A stretch of 64,000 nucleotides of DNA, taken from NCBI GenBank assembly GCA_020002185.1, contig CM034532.1, forward strand, positions 46,764,962 to 46,828,961, read 5' to 3'. The stretch comes from Paraescarpia echinospica (lineage: Eukaryota > Annelida > Polychaeta > Sabellida > Siboglinidae). Both the position numbers and the translations under genes were made by a program. Shown piece after piece: positions 53,420 through 64,000 of the stretch. The notes under the pieces are model-generated. The model was not told the origin of the DNA. It ran no database searches and was given only the letters and a program-made list of their open reading frames with translations. Each line of letters begins with the position of its first letter. The stretch's first letter is position 1.

Positions 53420-54240
53420 AAAGAGGCAGCCATATCCACATTTCTTCTTTTGAAGTGCAGCTGTAGTGTGAGAGTCTCCTGTTGTAAAGTATAAAACAAA
53501 AAAAGAACATTAAATAGTCACATTTCTTCTTTTGAAATGCAGCTGTAGTGTGAGTCTCCTGTTGTAAAGTGTAAAACAGATACAAACTACATTAAATATT
53601 CTCATTTCTTCTTTTGAAGTGCAGCTGTAGTGTGAGAGTCTTCTGTTGTAAAGTATAAAACAAAAAAAAGAACATTAAATAGTCACATTTCTTCTTTTGA
53701 AATGCAGCTGTAGTGTGAGTCTCCTGTTGTAAAGTGTAAAACAGATACAAACTACATTAAATATTCTCATTTCTTCTTTTGAAGTGCAGCTGTAGTGTGA
53801 GTCTCCTGTTGTAAAGTGTAAAACAGATACAAACTACATTAAATATTCTCATTTCTTCTTTTGAAGTGCAGCTGTAGTGTGAGTCTCCTGTTGTAAAGTG
53901 TAAAACAGATACAAACTACATTAAATATTCACATTTCTTCTTTTGAAGTGCAGCTGTAGTGTGAGTCTCCTGTTGTAAAGTGTAAAACAGATACAAACTA
54001 CATTAAATATTCTCATTTCTTCTTTTGAAGTGCAGCTGTAGTGTGAGAGTCTCCTGTTGTAAAGTATAAAACAAAAAAAAGAACATTAAATAGTCACATT
54101 TCTTCTTTTGAAGTGCAGCTGTAGTGTGAGTCTCCTGTTGTAAAGTGTAAAACAGATACAAACTACATTAAATATTCTCATTTCTTATTTTGAAGTGCAG
54201 CTGTTTAGTGAGAGTTTCCTGTGTAAAGTCTAAAACAGTA
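53420..54240 (-). repeat. ~76-86-bp tandem array (right copy)
   Basis: About ten units with the complement of the core ACTACAGCTGCACTTCAAAA, against about eight on the left. The order of the two spacer subtypes differs between arms, indicating independent expansion. Confidence 0.9.
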
Positions 54241-54289
54241 AAAACTACATTAAGGTAAACTATTAATGGTTTATTAACTGGCTCTTGTT

Positions 54290-54700
54290 CTTACAAAACT
54301 ACCTCCTGGACTAACTAAGGTACTAACTAAACTTCTTCTTGGTCTAACTATTAAGCTGGCTCCTGGTCTAATTACTAAGCTGGTTGCTGGTCTAACTCAG
54401 TTTGCTCTTGGTCTTTCTCCTGGCTTAACTAAACTACCAGTACCTCCTGGTCTAATTAAACTATATATTGATCTAATTAAACTACCTCCTGGTATAACTA
54501 AGCTATCTCCTGGTCGAAGTAAACTTGCTCCTGGTCTATGTAAACTTGCTCCTGGTCTAAGTAAACTTGTTTCTGGTCTATGTAAACTTGCTCCTGGTCT
54601 AAGTACACTTGCTCCTGGTCTAACTAAACTATGTGTTGGCCTAACTAAACTGGCTTCTAGTGTAATTAAAGTACCTCCTGGCGTAACTAAAATTGCTCTT
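54290..54700 (-). repeat. Diverged 21-bp monomer array (right)
   Basis: The mirror of 6,046-6,476, nearly identical to it, unlike the neighbouring 63-bp array. Confidence 0.85.
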
Positions 54701-56534
54701 GGTCTGACTATACTCGCTGCTTGTCTTACTACACTCACTACTGGTCTAACGATACTAACTCCTGGCCTAGGTATACTCGCTGCTTGTCTTACTACACTCA
54801 CTACTGGTCTAACGATACTAACTCCTGGCCTAGGTATACTCGCTGCTTGTCTTACTACACTCACTACTGATCTAACGATACTAACTCCTGGCCTAGGTAA
54901 ACTCGCTGCTTGTCTTACTACACTCACTACTGGTCTAACGATACTAACTCCTGGCCTAGGTAAACTCGCTGCTTGTCTTACTACACTCACTACTGGTCTA
55001 ACGATACTAACTCCTGGCCTAGGTATATTCGCTGCTTGTCTTACTGCACTCACTACTGGTCTAACGATACTAACTCCTGGCCTAGGTATACTCGCTGCTT
55101 GTCTTACTACACTCACTACTGGTCTAACGATACTAACTCCTGGCCTAGGTATACTCTCTGCTTGTCTTACTACACTCACTGCTGGTCTAACGATACTAAC
55201 TCCTGGCCTAGGTATACTCGCTGCTTGTCTTACTACACTCACTGCTGGTCTAACGATACTAACTCCTGGCCTAGGTAAACTCGCTGTTTGTCTTACTACA
55301 CTCACTACTGGTCTAACGATACTAATTCCTGGCCTAGGAAAACTCGCTGCATGTCTTACTACACTCACTGCTAGTCTAACGATACTAACTCCTGGCCTAG
55401 GTATACTCGCTGCTTGTCTTACTACACTCACTGCTGGTCTAACGATACTAACTCCTGGCCTAGGTATACTCGCTGCTTGTCTTACTACACCCACTACTGG
55501 TCTAATGATACTCCGGGCCTAGGTATACTCGCTGCTTGTCTTACTACACTCACTACTGGTCTAACGATACTAACTCCTGGCCTAGGTAAAGTCGCTGCTT
55601 GTCTTACTACACTCACTGCTGGTCTAGCGATACTAACTCCTGGCCTAGGTATACTCGCTGCTTGTCTTACTACACTCACTGCTGGTCTAACGATACTAAC
55701 TCCTGGCCTAGGTATACTCGCTGCTTGTCTTACTACACTCACTGCTGGTCTAACGATACTAACTCCTGGCCTAGGTAAACTCGCTGTTTGTCTTACTACA
55801 CTCACTACTGGTCTAACGATACTAATTCCTGGCCTAGGGAAATTCGCTGTTTGTCTTACTACACTCACTGCTGGTCTAACGATACTAACTCCTGGCCTAG
55901 GTATACTCGCTGCTTGTCTTACTACACTCACTGCTGGTCTAACGATACTAACTCCTGGCCTAGGTATACTCGCTGCTTGTCTTACTACACCCACTGCTGG
56001 TCTAATGATACTAACTCCTGGCCTAGGTATACTCGCTGCTTGTCTTACTACACCCACTGCTGGTCTAATGATACTAACTCCTGGCCTAGGTATACTCGCT
56101 GCTTGTCTTACTACACTCACTGCTGGTCTAACGATACTAACTCCTGGCCTAGGTATACTCGCTGCTTGTCTTACTACACTCACTACTGGTCTAACGATAC
56201 TAACTCCTGGCCTAGGTATACTCTCTGCTTGTCTTACTACACTCACTGCTGGTCTAACGATACTAACTCCTGGCCTAGGTATACTCGCTGCTTGTCTTAC
56301 TACACTCACTGCTGGTCTAACGATACTAACTCCTGGCCTAGGTAAACTCGCTGTTTGTCTTACTACACTCACTACTGGTCTAACGATACTAATTCCTGGC
56401 CTAGGGAAACTCGCTGCTTGTCTTACTACACTCACTGCTGGTCTAACGATACTAACTCCTGGCCTAGGTATACTCGCTGCTTGTCTTACTACACTCACTA
56501 CTGGTCTAATGATACCAACTCCTGGCCAAAACAA
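54397..56534 (-). pseudogene. Repetitive VNTR ORF, right copy, frameshifted
   Basis: The same Val/Ser/Arg/Pro repeat protein as on the left, in two frames: 56,534-55,494 and 55,494-54,397. The break is the deletion near 55,510. It ends with the same KPGERPRAN peptide. The opposite strand is also open for up to 375 codons, which shows how little long ORFs mean in a 63-bp array. Confidence 0.35.
54700..56530 (-). repeat. 63-bp minisatellite, ~29 units
   Basis: 28 CCTAGGCC junctions plus the degenerate first unit give about 29 units against 11 on the left. A variant unit pair (CTAGGCCAGGAATTAGTATC) recurs at 55,320, 55,825 and 56,390, that is, every 8-9 units, so blocks of about 0.5 kb were duplicated. 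A 4-bp loss near 55,510 shifts the coding-type frame. Confidence 0.95.
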
Positions 56535-57032
56535 AACCTAAAGCAAATATTAAGAAATATATTAACAACGTAAACCCCATCATTTGGCACTGGGCTACAA
56601 CACCATAGAATGTCTTAGCTGCCTGTGTGTTCAACTGTGTAAGCAAATTTTGACTAGCTGCAATTAGGGAATAATCATGATCATTTCCGGATTGTTTTCG
56701 GTCTTCTGAAGTAACCAACACCTATCCATGTTGTTCCCAATTTTGAATCAGATTGACTTGTCCTGCCTGAACTAGATCTATGCCTTTCATAATACATTTC
56801 AATAATTTACCCTTGGAAGAGTTCACCTGATTTAGACATTTTTCTAAATTAGTAGCGCCACGCACAGTGTCATGTGCATGTCTGGGAACTGTTCTATCAA
56901 TCAATGTTTGTACTTGTAATGCCAGAGATTTATTCAAATGATTTGCATTTTCCCCTTGCACAATCAACCTGAACTGATTTTCCGTTATATTATTAGTCAA
57001 CAAAAGTGAATTTCGCACCAAGAATGCTGTCT
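56506..57032 (-). pseudogene. Unknown exon/ORF, right copy with TAG
   Basis: Mirrors 4,849-5,375. The Trp codon after EQHG is TAG here (56,722-56,724), and NLAKFQNQ has become NLEKCLNQ. If the internal donor (CAG|GTGAAC) is used, the stop is intronic and harmless; otherwise this copy is broken. Confidence 0.38.
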
Positions 57033-57433
57033 CTGCAATAAAATGTTATGTCATTTCCAGGGTAAATATGTATTAATGTAATCAATTACCATGCGTAATT
57101 TCCACAGCACCAGAAATAAGTTAGTCAAAGTAAATTAATTAAATGTTGAAAATAATAACTGTTTGGTGAGCATTTCGATATTGTCCTAAACTTGGTAATA
57201 CATAAAAAAACTACATTAATAATGTTAAGACGTAACATAAAGACTGTTCATGAGCCACCAATAAAAAAGGTCTTCATCTGTAACCATATTTTACTGGCAC
57301 TCATACTTGTTAATAATAATGGAGTACAATTATATTATTTAGACAACTGTAAAAATTCAATCAAATACAATAATACAGACTAGTGTTTTTTTATACGAAA
57401 AGTTTGTTAGATTACTATATTAATGGTACTCAC

Positions 57434-57629
57434 TCATCATAACGGGGGAGTACTGCAGACATAACAAGAGGCACTCCAGGGTACATGTCATGTGTGCCTA
57501 CAATCAGTCGCCGGTGTTGATCGAGTGTCTTGTCTAGTTGGCGGATGTTGTTGCAGATGGTTTGTAGGTGGTTCGTGCCGCCATGCAGAAGTACTGCATC
57601 AATACCGAGAGGGTCTATCTCAGCAAGTA
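57434..57629 (-). CDS. SGNH-like exon 2 (right copy)
   Basis: 196 bases with intact splice sites. The GGTNHLQT block III motif is retained; the left-copy ETDPL reads EIDPL here. It has the same phase conflict with the following exon as on the left. Confidence 0.5.
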
Positions 57630-57912
57630 CTGAAAGTATACGTTAAGTCAGCTATTTATTATAATTGTTCCATGTTATGAGAAGGACATTTATTGTGAAT
57701 TTATTATACAATTATATACATTCACTGTAATGATTCTAAATCTTCTTTGTTTACAATCACATTTAGGTCTCTCGTGCAGTATGGACACAAAACTATGAGA
57801 AAAAGAATCAATCATAAAGTATATATATATATACATAAATATATATATATATATATATAAATTCCTCAACTGTTAAACTGAACAATCAGATCTAAGCAAA
57901 AACAAATCTTAC

Positions 57913-58035
57913 CTTTGCGAATGTCGTTGACACGACCACCATGTCTGCAGTGCAGATCGAAGTCAACAGTCTCTGTGGAAGGTACTTGAAGATCGAGTCT
58001 GAGTAGACTGCCACAACGTAGGCCATGATGAGAAT
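57913..58035 (-). CDS. SGNH-like exon 1 (right copy)
   Basis: 123 bases, frame SHHGLRCGSLLRLDLQVPST-like, ending HGGRVNDIRK and a GTAAG donor. The same Asp codon is split at the acceptor. Confidence 0.5.
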
Positions 58036-58239
58036 CTGCAAGTATAGTAGATGCACAATATAGTTAACTACCTACACTATAGTTCTAGTTCTAGTTGTTT
58101 CCAGCGCTCGGCAACATTCTATTAATTGACTAGTCTGTATAATTGTGGTTACTATATAATAGTATGGTCTTATGAGGTCTCATTAAAATAGTCAGCCTTT
58201 TTCAGAACATTATCGCCAAACCAACCTTTCTACGCTGGC

Positions 58240-58445
58240 AGCCTGGCACTGAAGGTGGTCATTGCTAGGGTGTTTGTCGTCCTTAGTTGTTCGTTTACGT
58301 CCAAAATTGAAACGGGATCGACATTAACATGATCTCCGAGTCAGGTTTTTACACCAAATATCATGCCTGCCCGGTACGGGTTTCGAATTCAGAATCTGGC
58401 ATGCCAGGTGGATGTACTAACCACTACACTAGTAGCTAAATAAAA
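58240..58445 (-). mobile_element. tRNA-derived SINE (right copy)
   Basis: The mirror of 3,440-3,660, with intact A and B boxes on the minus strand. Confidence 0.55.
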
Positions 58446-58742
58446 TATTCTCAAAAGTCAGACTCACTAAGTAATAGTAACAATAGTAACCAAATAAAAT
58501 ACTCACAATAAGTCAGACGATCGAGACGAGTTGTCAAGGTAATCTGATGTATCGAGGCTATATTTGGCGGAGATAGATCGTAGAAATTGGTGGTGCAGAA
58601 AAGTTGATAAAGGACGGAGTTCAGGCGTTTCTCTTGACTGGAGTACAAGGTCGATGACGCGCTGCCATATAAGAGCGTGCTCACGACGCAGGCCCTATAA
58701 ACTGCCACTTTCGTGTGTTTAGTTAGTAATTTTTTCGTTGCA

Positions 58743-59678
58743 TCACACTCTTGTCGTCAGTCCGGCCAGAGTTGTAAAGGCTCGATCAACGCGCCTGCCG
58801 ACTTCAGTCTCAAGCGAGAGGTTGTCAGTTATGGCCGACCCCAGGTTCACAAACTGATGGACAACTTCCAGTTTGTAGTTATTAAAAGTGATAACAGGAG
58901 GCGCCACAACATCTTGTCCCATCACGTTTGTCTTATTAAGGCTAAAGTCCTGACGTGCACGTGATAGACGGTTTATGAGACTCTGCAGTTGCTCCTCTGT
59001 ATGACAGGTCAGTGCAGCATCGTCTGCAAAAAGCACCCCACGGACGAGTGCCGCGCGCACTTTGGTGTTTGCCTTCAGGCGGGAGATGTTGAACAGTCTT
59101 CCATCCGATCTGGTATGCAAGTACACTCCCCCAGTTGATGATCCGAAGGCTTGCCTCAGCAACAGCACGAAGAAGATCCAAAACAGGGTTGGGGCGAGCA
59201 CGCACCCCTGCTTAACGCCGTTGTGAATGTCGAAGATCTCTGAGGATGAATCTTTGTACTGTACTGTTCCTTTCGTGTCTAGGTGGAATGACTCAATCAT
59301 ACTGAGAAGTTTATGCGGACAGCCGATCTTGCCCAATATCTTGAATAGGCCGTCTCTGCTGACAAGGTCAAAGGTCTTGGTGAAGTCTATGAAAGCGATG
59401 TATAGGGGCTTCCTTTGCTCCCTGCACTTCTCCAGTAGATGTCTCAGTGAGAAGATCATGTCAACTGTGGACCAATTTGCCCTGAATCCGCACTGCGACT
59501 CGGGATATACCCTAACCTTTCCGGGTGCTTTCCCTGCTTTCAGACTGTCTATTGCCTTGCTCAGCTCTTCAATGGAGGGGTTCTCATCCAGCTCCTCCGT
59601 CACCGGCAGGCATTCTATGGCATCCAAGGCTGACGCAGACACGGTGTTCACTCTGGAGTACAGCTTTCCACCCACCAC
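58743..59678 (-). pseudogene. LINE A RT with internal deletion (right)
   Basis: One open frame of 311 codons that jumps from KAPGKV straight to RVYPESQCGFRANW. The 222-base segment containing NYTGISLLSIVGK (left 2,148-2,371) is gone, probably by deletion between short AGGT/AGGG matches. By chance this restores one long frame, but an RT finger segment is missing. Palm motifs IDFTKTFD and FADD remain. Confidence 0.85.
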
Positions 59679-59679
59679 T

Positions 59680-60620
59680 TCATCTATATACCTTTGTCCT
59701 GGGTGATCTCACCTGAAGCGGATTTCGGTGGGGCTGGTTTATACCGTCGTACATGCCCCTGGTGTGCCCTGAGTTAGCTGAAGATTGAATACTTTGGCAG
59801 AGCTGCAGCCAGCAGTCATTTGCGCAACGTCTTACAGTTTTCTGGACCTTGCTTCTTGGTGTTCTGAGTGCCTGCAATATCTTCTGACTTGGACAACGCT
59901 TGTGGCCAGTGAGCGCAATACGCCTCGCCTCGATGACTGGCGTAAGTTTGTGGGATCTAGCCTCGAGCCAATCGTTGGTCTGTCCCTGTTTCGTCCCAAA
60001 TGTTGCCAGCGCTGAACTGTGAAGGGTGTCCCTAAGGTGGTCTAATATTTGTTGGGCATTGCCAAGTGGGGGATCAGCGTTTAGTGCGGCATCAATGGTT
60101 ATCACAAACTCTTCTGTCAGGGCGTGATGACTTATTGCCATCGATTCAGGTCTTCCCCGCCGGTTTGGCACGATGGACCATCTTTGGCTGGAGTTTGACC
60201 TTGCAGCAGACTAGGGAGTGGTCGGTGTCACAGTCTGCGCTGTGAAATGTGCGAGTGAGAAGGTTGCTTTTGATGTGGGTCCTTCTTGTAATGGTCAGAT
60301 CGTTGCAGTCTTTTACTTACCTTCCGGTCTTCTGTCAGACCGGTTGTCATGGTGCATACATTCCAGGTTCCCTGTTTAAGTACTGTTGCATTTCTTTTAT
60401 TCTTTGTTCTTCCTTTGCCTGGTGCAAGACTTTCAGTCCTCTTGTTGGATTGAAGAACCCTAAGCCCCATGCACCCAGTGACGCAGGTGAACTGTGGCGG
60501 GACAACACCTAATTGGCCGGGGGCAACCCTGCTTGGGGCGGGCGGTAGTTGTCCAACGGGGTCCAAGGACACCTCCCACCGACGGAAGCAACGCTTGGCG
60601 CCTCGCTCTGCGCCAATCAA
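59680..60620 (-). pseudogene. LINE A endonuclease/linker remnant (right)
   Basis: The mirror of 1,018-1,982. The linker ORF runs 60,171-59,680 with an altered C-terminus because a small deletion shifts it before its end. Confidence 0.6.
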
Positions 60621-60984
60621 ACACTGAGACTTATAACCGGTAGACTGCTGCTTCCCGCATTGTTTCTTCGCTGTGAAACGAAGCTGGAGTTTCCTCTCCA
60701 GGGCGCAAGCCTGGGCAAAATGATATGGAGAACAGACTGTAGCCCACGCACCGGGTGCCCCGTCTCCACATCACTATCACTGATAAATCCAAGGGAAAGG
60801 CAACGCCGATTCTGCTTGGCACCAGTCACGCCGCAGAACTTGCCAAAAGAGTGCAGATTTCAACATTAGACTAACTTGGAGACTCCAGCTCCTGATTTGT
60901 GCTCAGGGTTTACTCCCTTAGCCTCTCCCTCAACAGGGTGTAGCCGCGAAACAGCGGACGGTGCCTATAAAACATGGATGTTTG

Positions 60985-61270
60985 GAATCAGAGTTTACCT
61001 TCTCCTAGTTGAACTACCATCCAGAGCTAACGATTTACCCGGGTTTAGAGTCAGAGTTTTCCATCTCCTAGATGAACTACCCTCCAGGACTGACGAGCTC
61101 CATCTACCCTGGTTTGGAATCAGAGTTTTTCATCTCCTATATGAACTACCCTCCTAGACTGACGAGCTCCATCTACCCGGGTTTGGAATCAGAGTTTTCC
61201 ATCTTCTAGATGAACTAGCCTGCAGGGCTAACGAGCTCCATCTACCCGGGTTTGAAATCAGAATTTTCCA
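60985..61270 (-). repeat. ~65-bp tandem repeat in LINE A leader (right)
   Basis: About four and a half units, one more than on the left. Confidence 0.75.
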
Positions 61271-61478
61271 TTCTCCTACGGTACGTCGGTCCACGGCACG
61301 CTATTCCGTATTATTCACATGCAACCCCCAGAGGAGGGCTCCCCCACCCGCCACTCAGGGGATGCGCCATATACCCACAGCGCTAGGATGCAAATTCATA
61401 CAGTATAACCCCTGAAAGCGGCCACCCTTGAAAAGGACCACAATATCAATATGTTTAATTTTTCCATTAAAACTGGCG

Positions 61479-61748
61479 TTACACAAATTGTAAACTCTGT
61501 AGCAATGTTCTCATTTCGCGTAATTCGCGCCTCAATTTTTCTGTGGCGTCCAATCGACTTTCAATGTCGGCCTCCCAGCGCCGATGAGCTGCCAAAGAAG
61601 ACGCAACTGCCGTAGCCAGGCGATTGGCCTCGTCCACCGGCTCTGCCACAGCCGCTGGTGCTCTGACGGCCTAAGAGGACTGCTCCCGGGCCCTGGCCTG
61701 TGCTGCTCTGGCCTTCTGCCTCGCAGATTGCCGGATCGGGGGGCATGC
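61479..61748 (-). pseudogene. Coiled-coil C-terminal exon (right copy)
   Basis: Begins after a TTTCAG acceptor and reads ACPPIRQSARQKARAAQARA, REQSS, a TAG, then the helical AVRAPAAVAEPVDEANRLAT segment and beyond, ending with LLQSLQFV and TAA. The in-frame TAG is shared with the left arm. The upstream SGNH-like ORF (63,391-62,747) is on the same strand, so both may once have been one gene with the satellite below as its intron. Confidence 0.45.
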
Positions 61749-61810
61749 CTGAAACATTAATTACAATCTATGATAACAATAGGGCATATACAATGTATAC
61801 TCTATGATAC

Positions 61811-62735
61811 TCCAAAGCCTCCGTAATTGCTTGGCGGTCTAAGCTGCATAGGTAAAACATGCCTCCAACTGTTTGCATGGTGGTTAAATAATCCCAAAAC
61901 AAAGCCTCCCGAATCGCTTGGTAAAATAAATCGCATAGGACATGTCTCCAAATTGTTCATGTTGATTAATTATTATCAACTACTAAAAAAAGGAAATCCA
62001 AAGCCTCCGTAACTGCTTGGCGGTCTAAGCTGCACATATAAAAAAATGCCTCCCAAGTGTTGGCATGGTGAATAACTAAACACAAACGAAAGCTTCCCGA
62101 TCGCTTGGCAATGTAGGTTGTATAGGACATGTCTCCAACATTTTGCATTGTGGGTTAATTACTAAAAATCCAAAGCCTCCATAATTGCTTGGCAGTCTAA
62201 GCTGCACATATAAAAAAATGCCTCCCAAGTGTTTGCATGGTGATTACGTAAACACAAACCAAAGCTTCCCGATCTCTTGGCAATGGAAATTGTATAGGAC
62301 ATGCCTCCAAAATTTGGCATGTGGGTTAATTACTACAAATCCAAAGCCTTCGTAATTGATTGGCGGTCTAAGCTGTATAAATAAAACATGCCTCCAACTG
62401 TTTGCATGGTGGTTAAATAATCACAAACCAAAGCCTCCGGAATCGCTTGGTAAAATAAATTGCATAGGACATGTCTCCAAATTTGTTATGTTGATTAAGT
62501 ATTATTAACTACTAAAAGGGAATCCAAAGCCTCCGTAACTGCTTGGCGGTCTAGGCTGCACATATAGAACATGCCTCCAACTGTTTGCATGGTGGTTAAA
62601 TAATCCCAAACCAAAGCCTCCCGGATCGCTTGGTAATATTAAAACGTAAGTTATACAAGAATTTATAGTAGCTTGGTGGTCCATGCTGTATAGAACATGC
62701 CTAAGATTTTGCCTGTTGATTAAGTAATAAATATC
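61811..62735. repeat. ~175-182-bp higher-order satellite, 5 units
   Basis: Units start near 61,813, 61,998, 62,172, 62,343 and 62,524. Each is a dimer of related ~85-95-bp halves sharing AAAGCCTCC, GCTTGG, CATGCCTCCAA and TTTGCATGGTG. Subtypes alternate (AAAACATGCCTCCAACTG against AAAAAATGCCTCCCAAGT), suggesting multi-unit duplication. Confidence 0.88.
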
Positions 62736-62746
62736 TATAACGGCAG

Positions 62747-63391
62747 CTACCCCCTTTTTCGCCCAATTACCGACACTGGTGAACTGACTTCACTGCACTG
62801 AACTTCCCCTTTTATGCTACGAAACAGCTTGTGGTTATCCAAATCGTTAAAATGGACACCATCCGGTCGGAATATTTGACACTGGACATTCCAAAACCCT
62901 TTGTGTCTCCTGAACAATAAACGGGGATCATCACACACAGCCTTCAAGAACTCGTTAATTTCCGTAACTCTACCCGTTCCTTCCTCGTAGGTGATGTGCC
63001 GATATGATTCCCTTCTCACCTATTTAAGGCCCAGGCTCAACAACTCCTGGGCGAACTCGTACAAACGCATCCCTACCTTCAGTGTGTGCGGGGGCCCTGC
63101 GTGAGCAATGTCGTTACCGCTGATACACAGCACACAAACGCTAGGGCATTCGGCGGCTAACTGTCTCCTAAGACTTCTATTACCTTGAAGCGAAGCCACA
63201 GTTCCCTCACGATACCCGCGAAAGGCTATCTGGCAATCCATGCAGTCTAACAAGGAATCGGAAAATCTTACCTCAGTCGATGCGACAAACTTCTCCAGCC
63301 AGAAAACGTCCGAGGATCCACAATATGTCACGGCATGTCGCCATTCCGAAGCAACTCGACTTAACACTATCAATCGAATACCAACACCCAC
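62747..63391 (-). pseudogene. SGNH-hydrolase-like ORF interrupted by one TAG
   Basis: Two adjacent frames, 63,391-63,020 and 63,019-62,747, are really one frame split by a single TAG. In order: CGSSDVFWLEKF (block I-like, altered GDS), FRGYREGTVASL (block II-like Gly), CVLCISGNDIAHAG (block III GND), the stop after LSLGLK, then FRPDGVHFND (block V, catalytic His). That is the complete SGNH esterase motif series. The start is uncertain (GTG at 63,391 follows an AAGCAG acceptor-like site). SGNH domains of this style are known from some retroelement ORFs as well as host genes. Confidence 0.55.
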
Positions 63392-64000
63392 CTGCTTTCA
63401 CAAGACGAGCGAATGCAAAATGGCGGCTACCTCGTGCTTTTACGAATTCTCCTCTTCAAAGAACGGTCACCTAAAACACTTTAAGCAACTTGGATGAAAT
63501 GTTTAATTCGATCACTATACACACAAAACTAATCCAACATCAACCATCATTATACTAAAACTCGCAAATCGAAATTCAAAATTCAGGCAAAGCCAAAATT
63601 AACCGTCTTATACTTCCTAAGATTTCGCAGAATTGAGGTAGACCCTCTCATTGCATATGCTTATTTAAGAGTGTCTAGCGCGCATGCGCGAATCGCACCG
63701 CGAATACCCTCGTAGCCAAATGTGTATCAGCTTGATAGCTACGGTGCCTATGTTTCAATTAATTAACGCTGTTTTTCCACATAAAATTCAGTATGTCCCC
63801 GTCATTTACACACATCCATTAATGAGGCAACGACGCATTCGCTTAGGAACTAGAAGTTTTTACGCAGCAATCAGTTTTACATACTGGCGTGTTTGATAGA
63901 ATAACATATCCTCGCACACACGAACACAAACGAACGCACGCACGCACGCACATATACACACATGCACACAGATACGCACGCATACATTTATGCACAAGCA
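63392..64000. other. Right end of window, no gene seen
   Basis: AT-rich sequence, then an (ACGC)/(CACA)-rich microsatellite at 63,910-63,990. Upstream exons of the SGNH-like gene would be expected here or beyond the window, but none can be supported. Confidence 0.5.

Larger units (their letters stand above)
58451..61440 (-). mobile_element. LINE A (right copy)
   Basis: Nearly identical to the left copy, with the same dead ORFs and leader repeat (one more 65-bp unit). It differs by a 220-base deletion inside the RT and a few substitutions. The strong similarity here, compared with the inner arm, is discussed in the findings. Confidence 0.85.
41600..61706. repeat. Right arm of the inverted repeat (probable alternative haplotype)
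   Basis: This is the reverse-complement counterpart of 1-20,625. By eye the LINE A region is nearly identical, the 4-9 kb region differs by about 3 percent and the inner end by about 7 percent. Homology runs to within about 100 bases of the N gap, as expected if this contig is a separately assembled allele that ended there. I infer a retained haplotig placed in inverted orientation. A real inverted duplication would look the same from sequence alone. Confidence 0.9.

Noticed and set aside
54973..56573. Long + strand ORFs opposite the 63-bp VNTR
   Set aside because: A 63-bp unit lacking stops stays open in several frames. The opposite-strand frames have no shared end peptide or splice support.

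Overview
This 64 kb window is animal nuclear DNA. It contains split genes with GT-AG introns, non-LTR retrotransposons (LINEs), a Merlin-type DNA transposon fragment, tRNA-like SINEs and many micro-, mini- and satellite arrays. No bacterial operon, RNA gene or CRISPR array was seen. The repeat mix suggests a marine invertebrate, most likely a spiralian such as a mollusc, but the species cannot be fixed from the sequence.

The main feature is a huge inverted repeat. The left arm (1 to about 20,625) and the right arm (about 41,600 to 61,706, reverse complemented) carry the same features in the same order: a coiled-coil exon, LINE A, a SINE, two SGNH-hydrolase exons, an unknown exon, a 63-bp coding-type minisatellite, an 80-bp array, several conserved ORFs, a dyad satellite and the first exon of a TINAG-like gene. 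A 21 kb single-copy spacer lies between the arms and ends in an exactly 1000-base N gap (40,501-41,500). The arms differ by SNPs, array copy numbers, a LINE present on one side only, and gene-breaking mutations. The simplest reading is that the sequence right of the gap is the alternative haplotype (or a diverged duplicate) scaffolded in inverted orientation. A true inverted duplication is not excluded.

The best-supported gene is a tubulointerstitial-nephritis-antigen-like (TINAG/TINAGL) gene on the + strand. Its exons are at 19,245-19,581 (signal peptide and somatomedin-B domain), 33,827-33,893, 36,201-36,308 (VWC-like cysteine module) and 39,829-40,061 (start of the papain-like domain, with serine in place of the catalytic cysteine). 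Their splice phases agree (1, 2, 2, then a phase-1 end). The rest of the domain is cut off by the gap. Intron 1 (14 kb) holds LINE remnants and an unusual fold-back element made of two inverted Merlin transposase fragments around about 1.2 kb of AATGGTATT-type repeats. Intron 3 holds a 5'-truncated LINE B copy with a 12-bp target duplication and a tandem array of about 0.35-0.45 kb units.

Both outer flanks hold SGNH-hydrolase-like sequences, one split by introns (3.8-4.4 kb and its mirror) and one as an ORF broken by a single TAG (62.7-63.4 kb). Both are probably old mobile-element or rapidly evolving genes. The rest is AT-rich intron or intergenic DNA.
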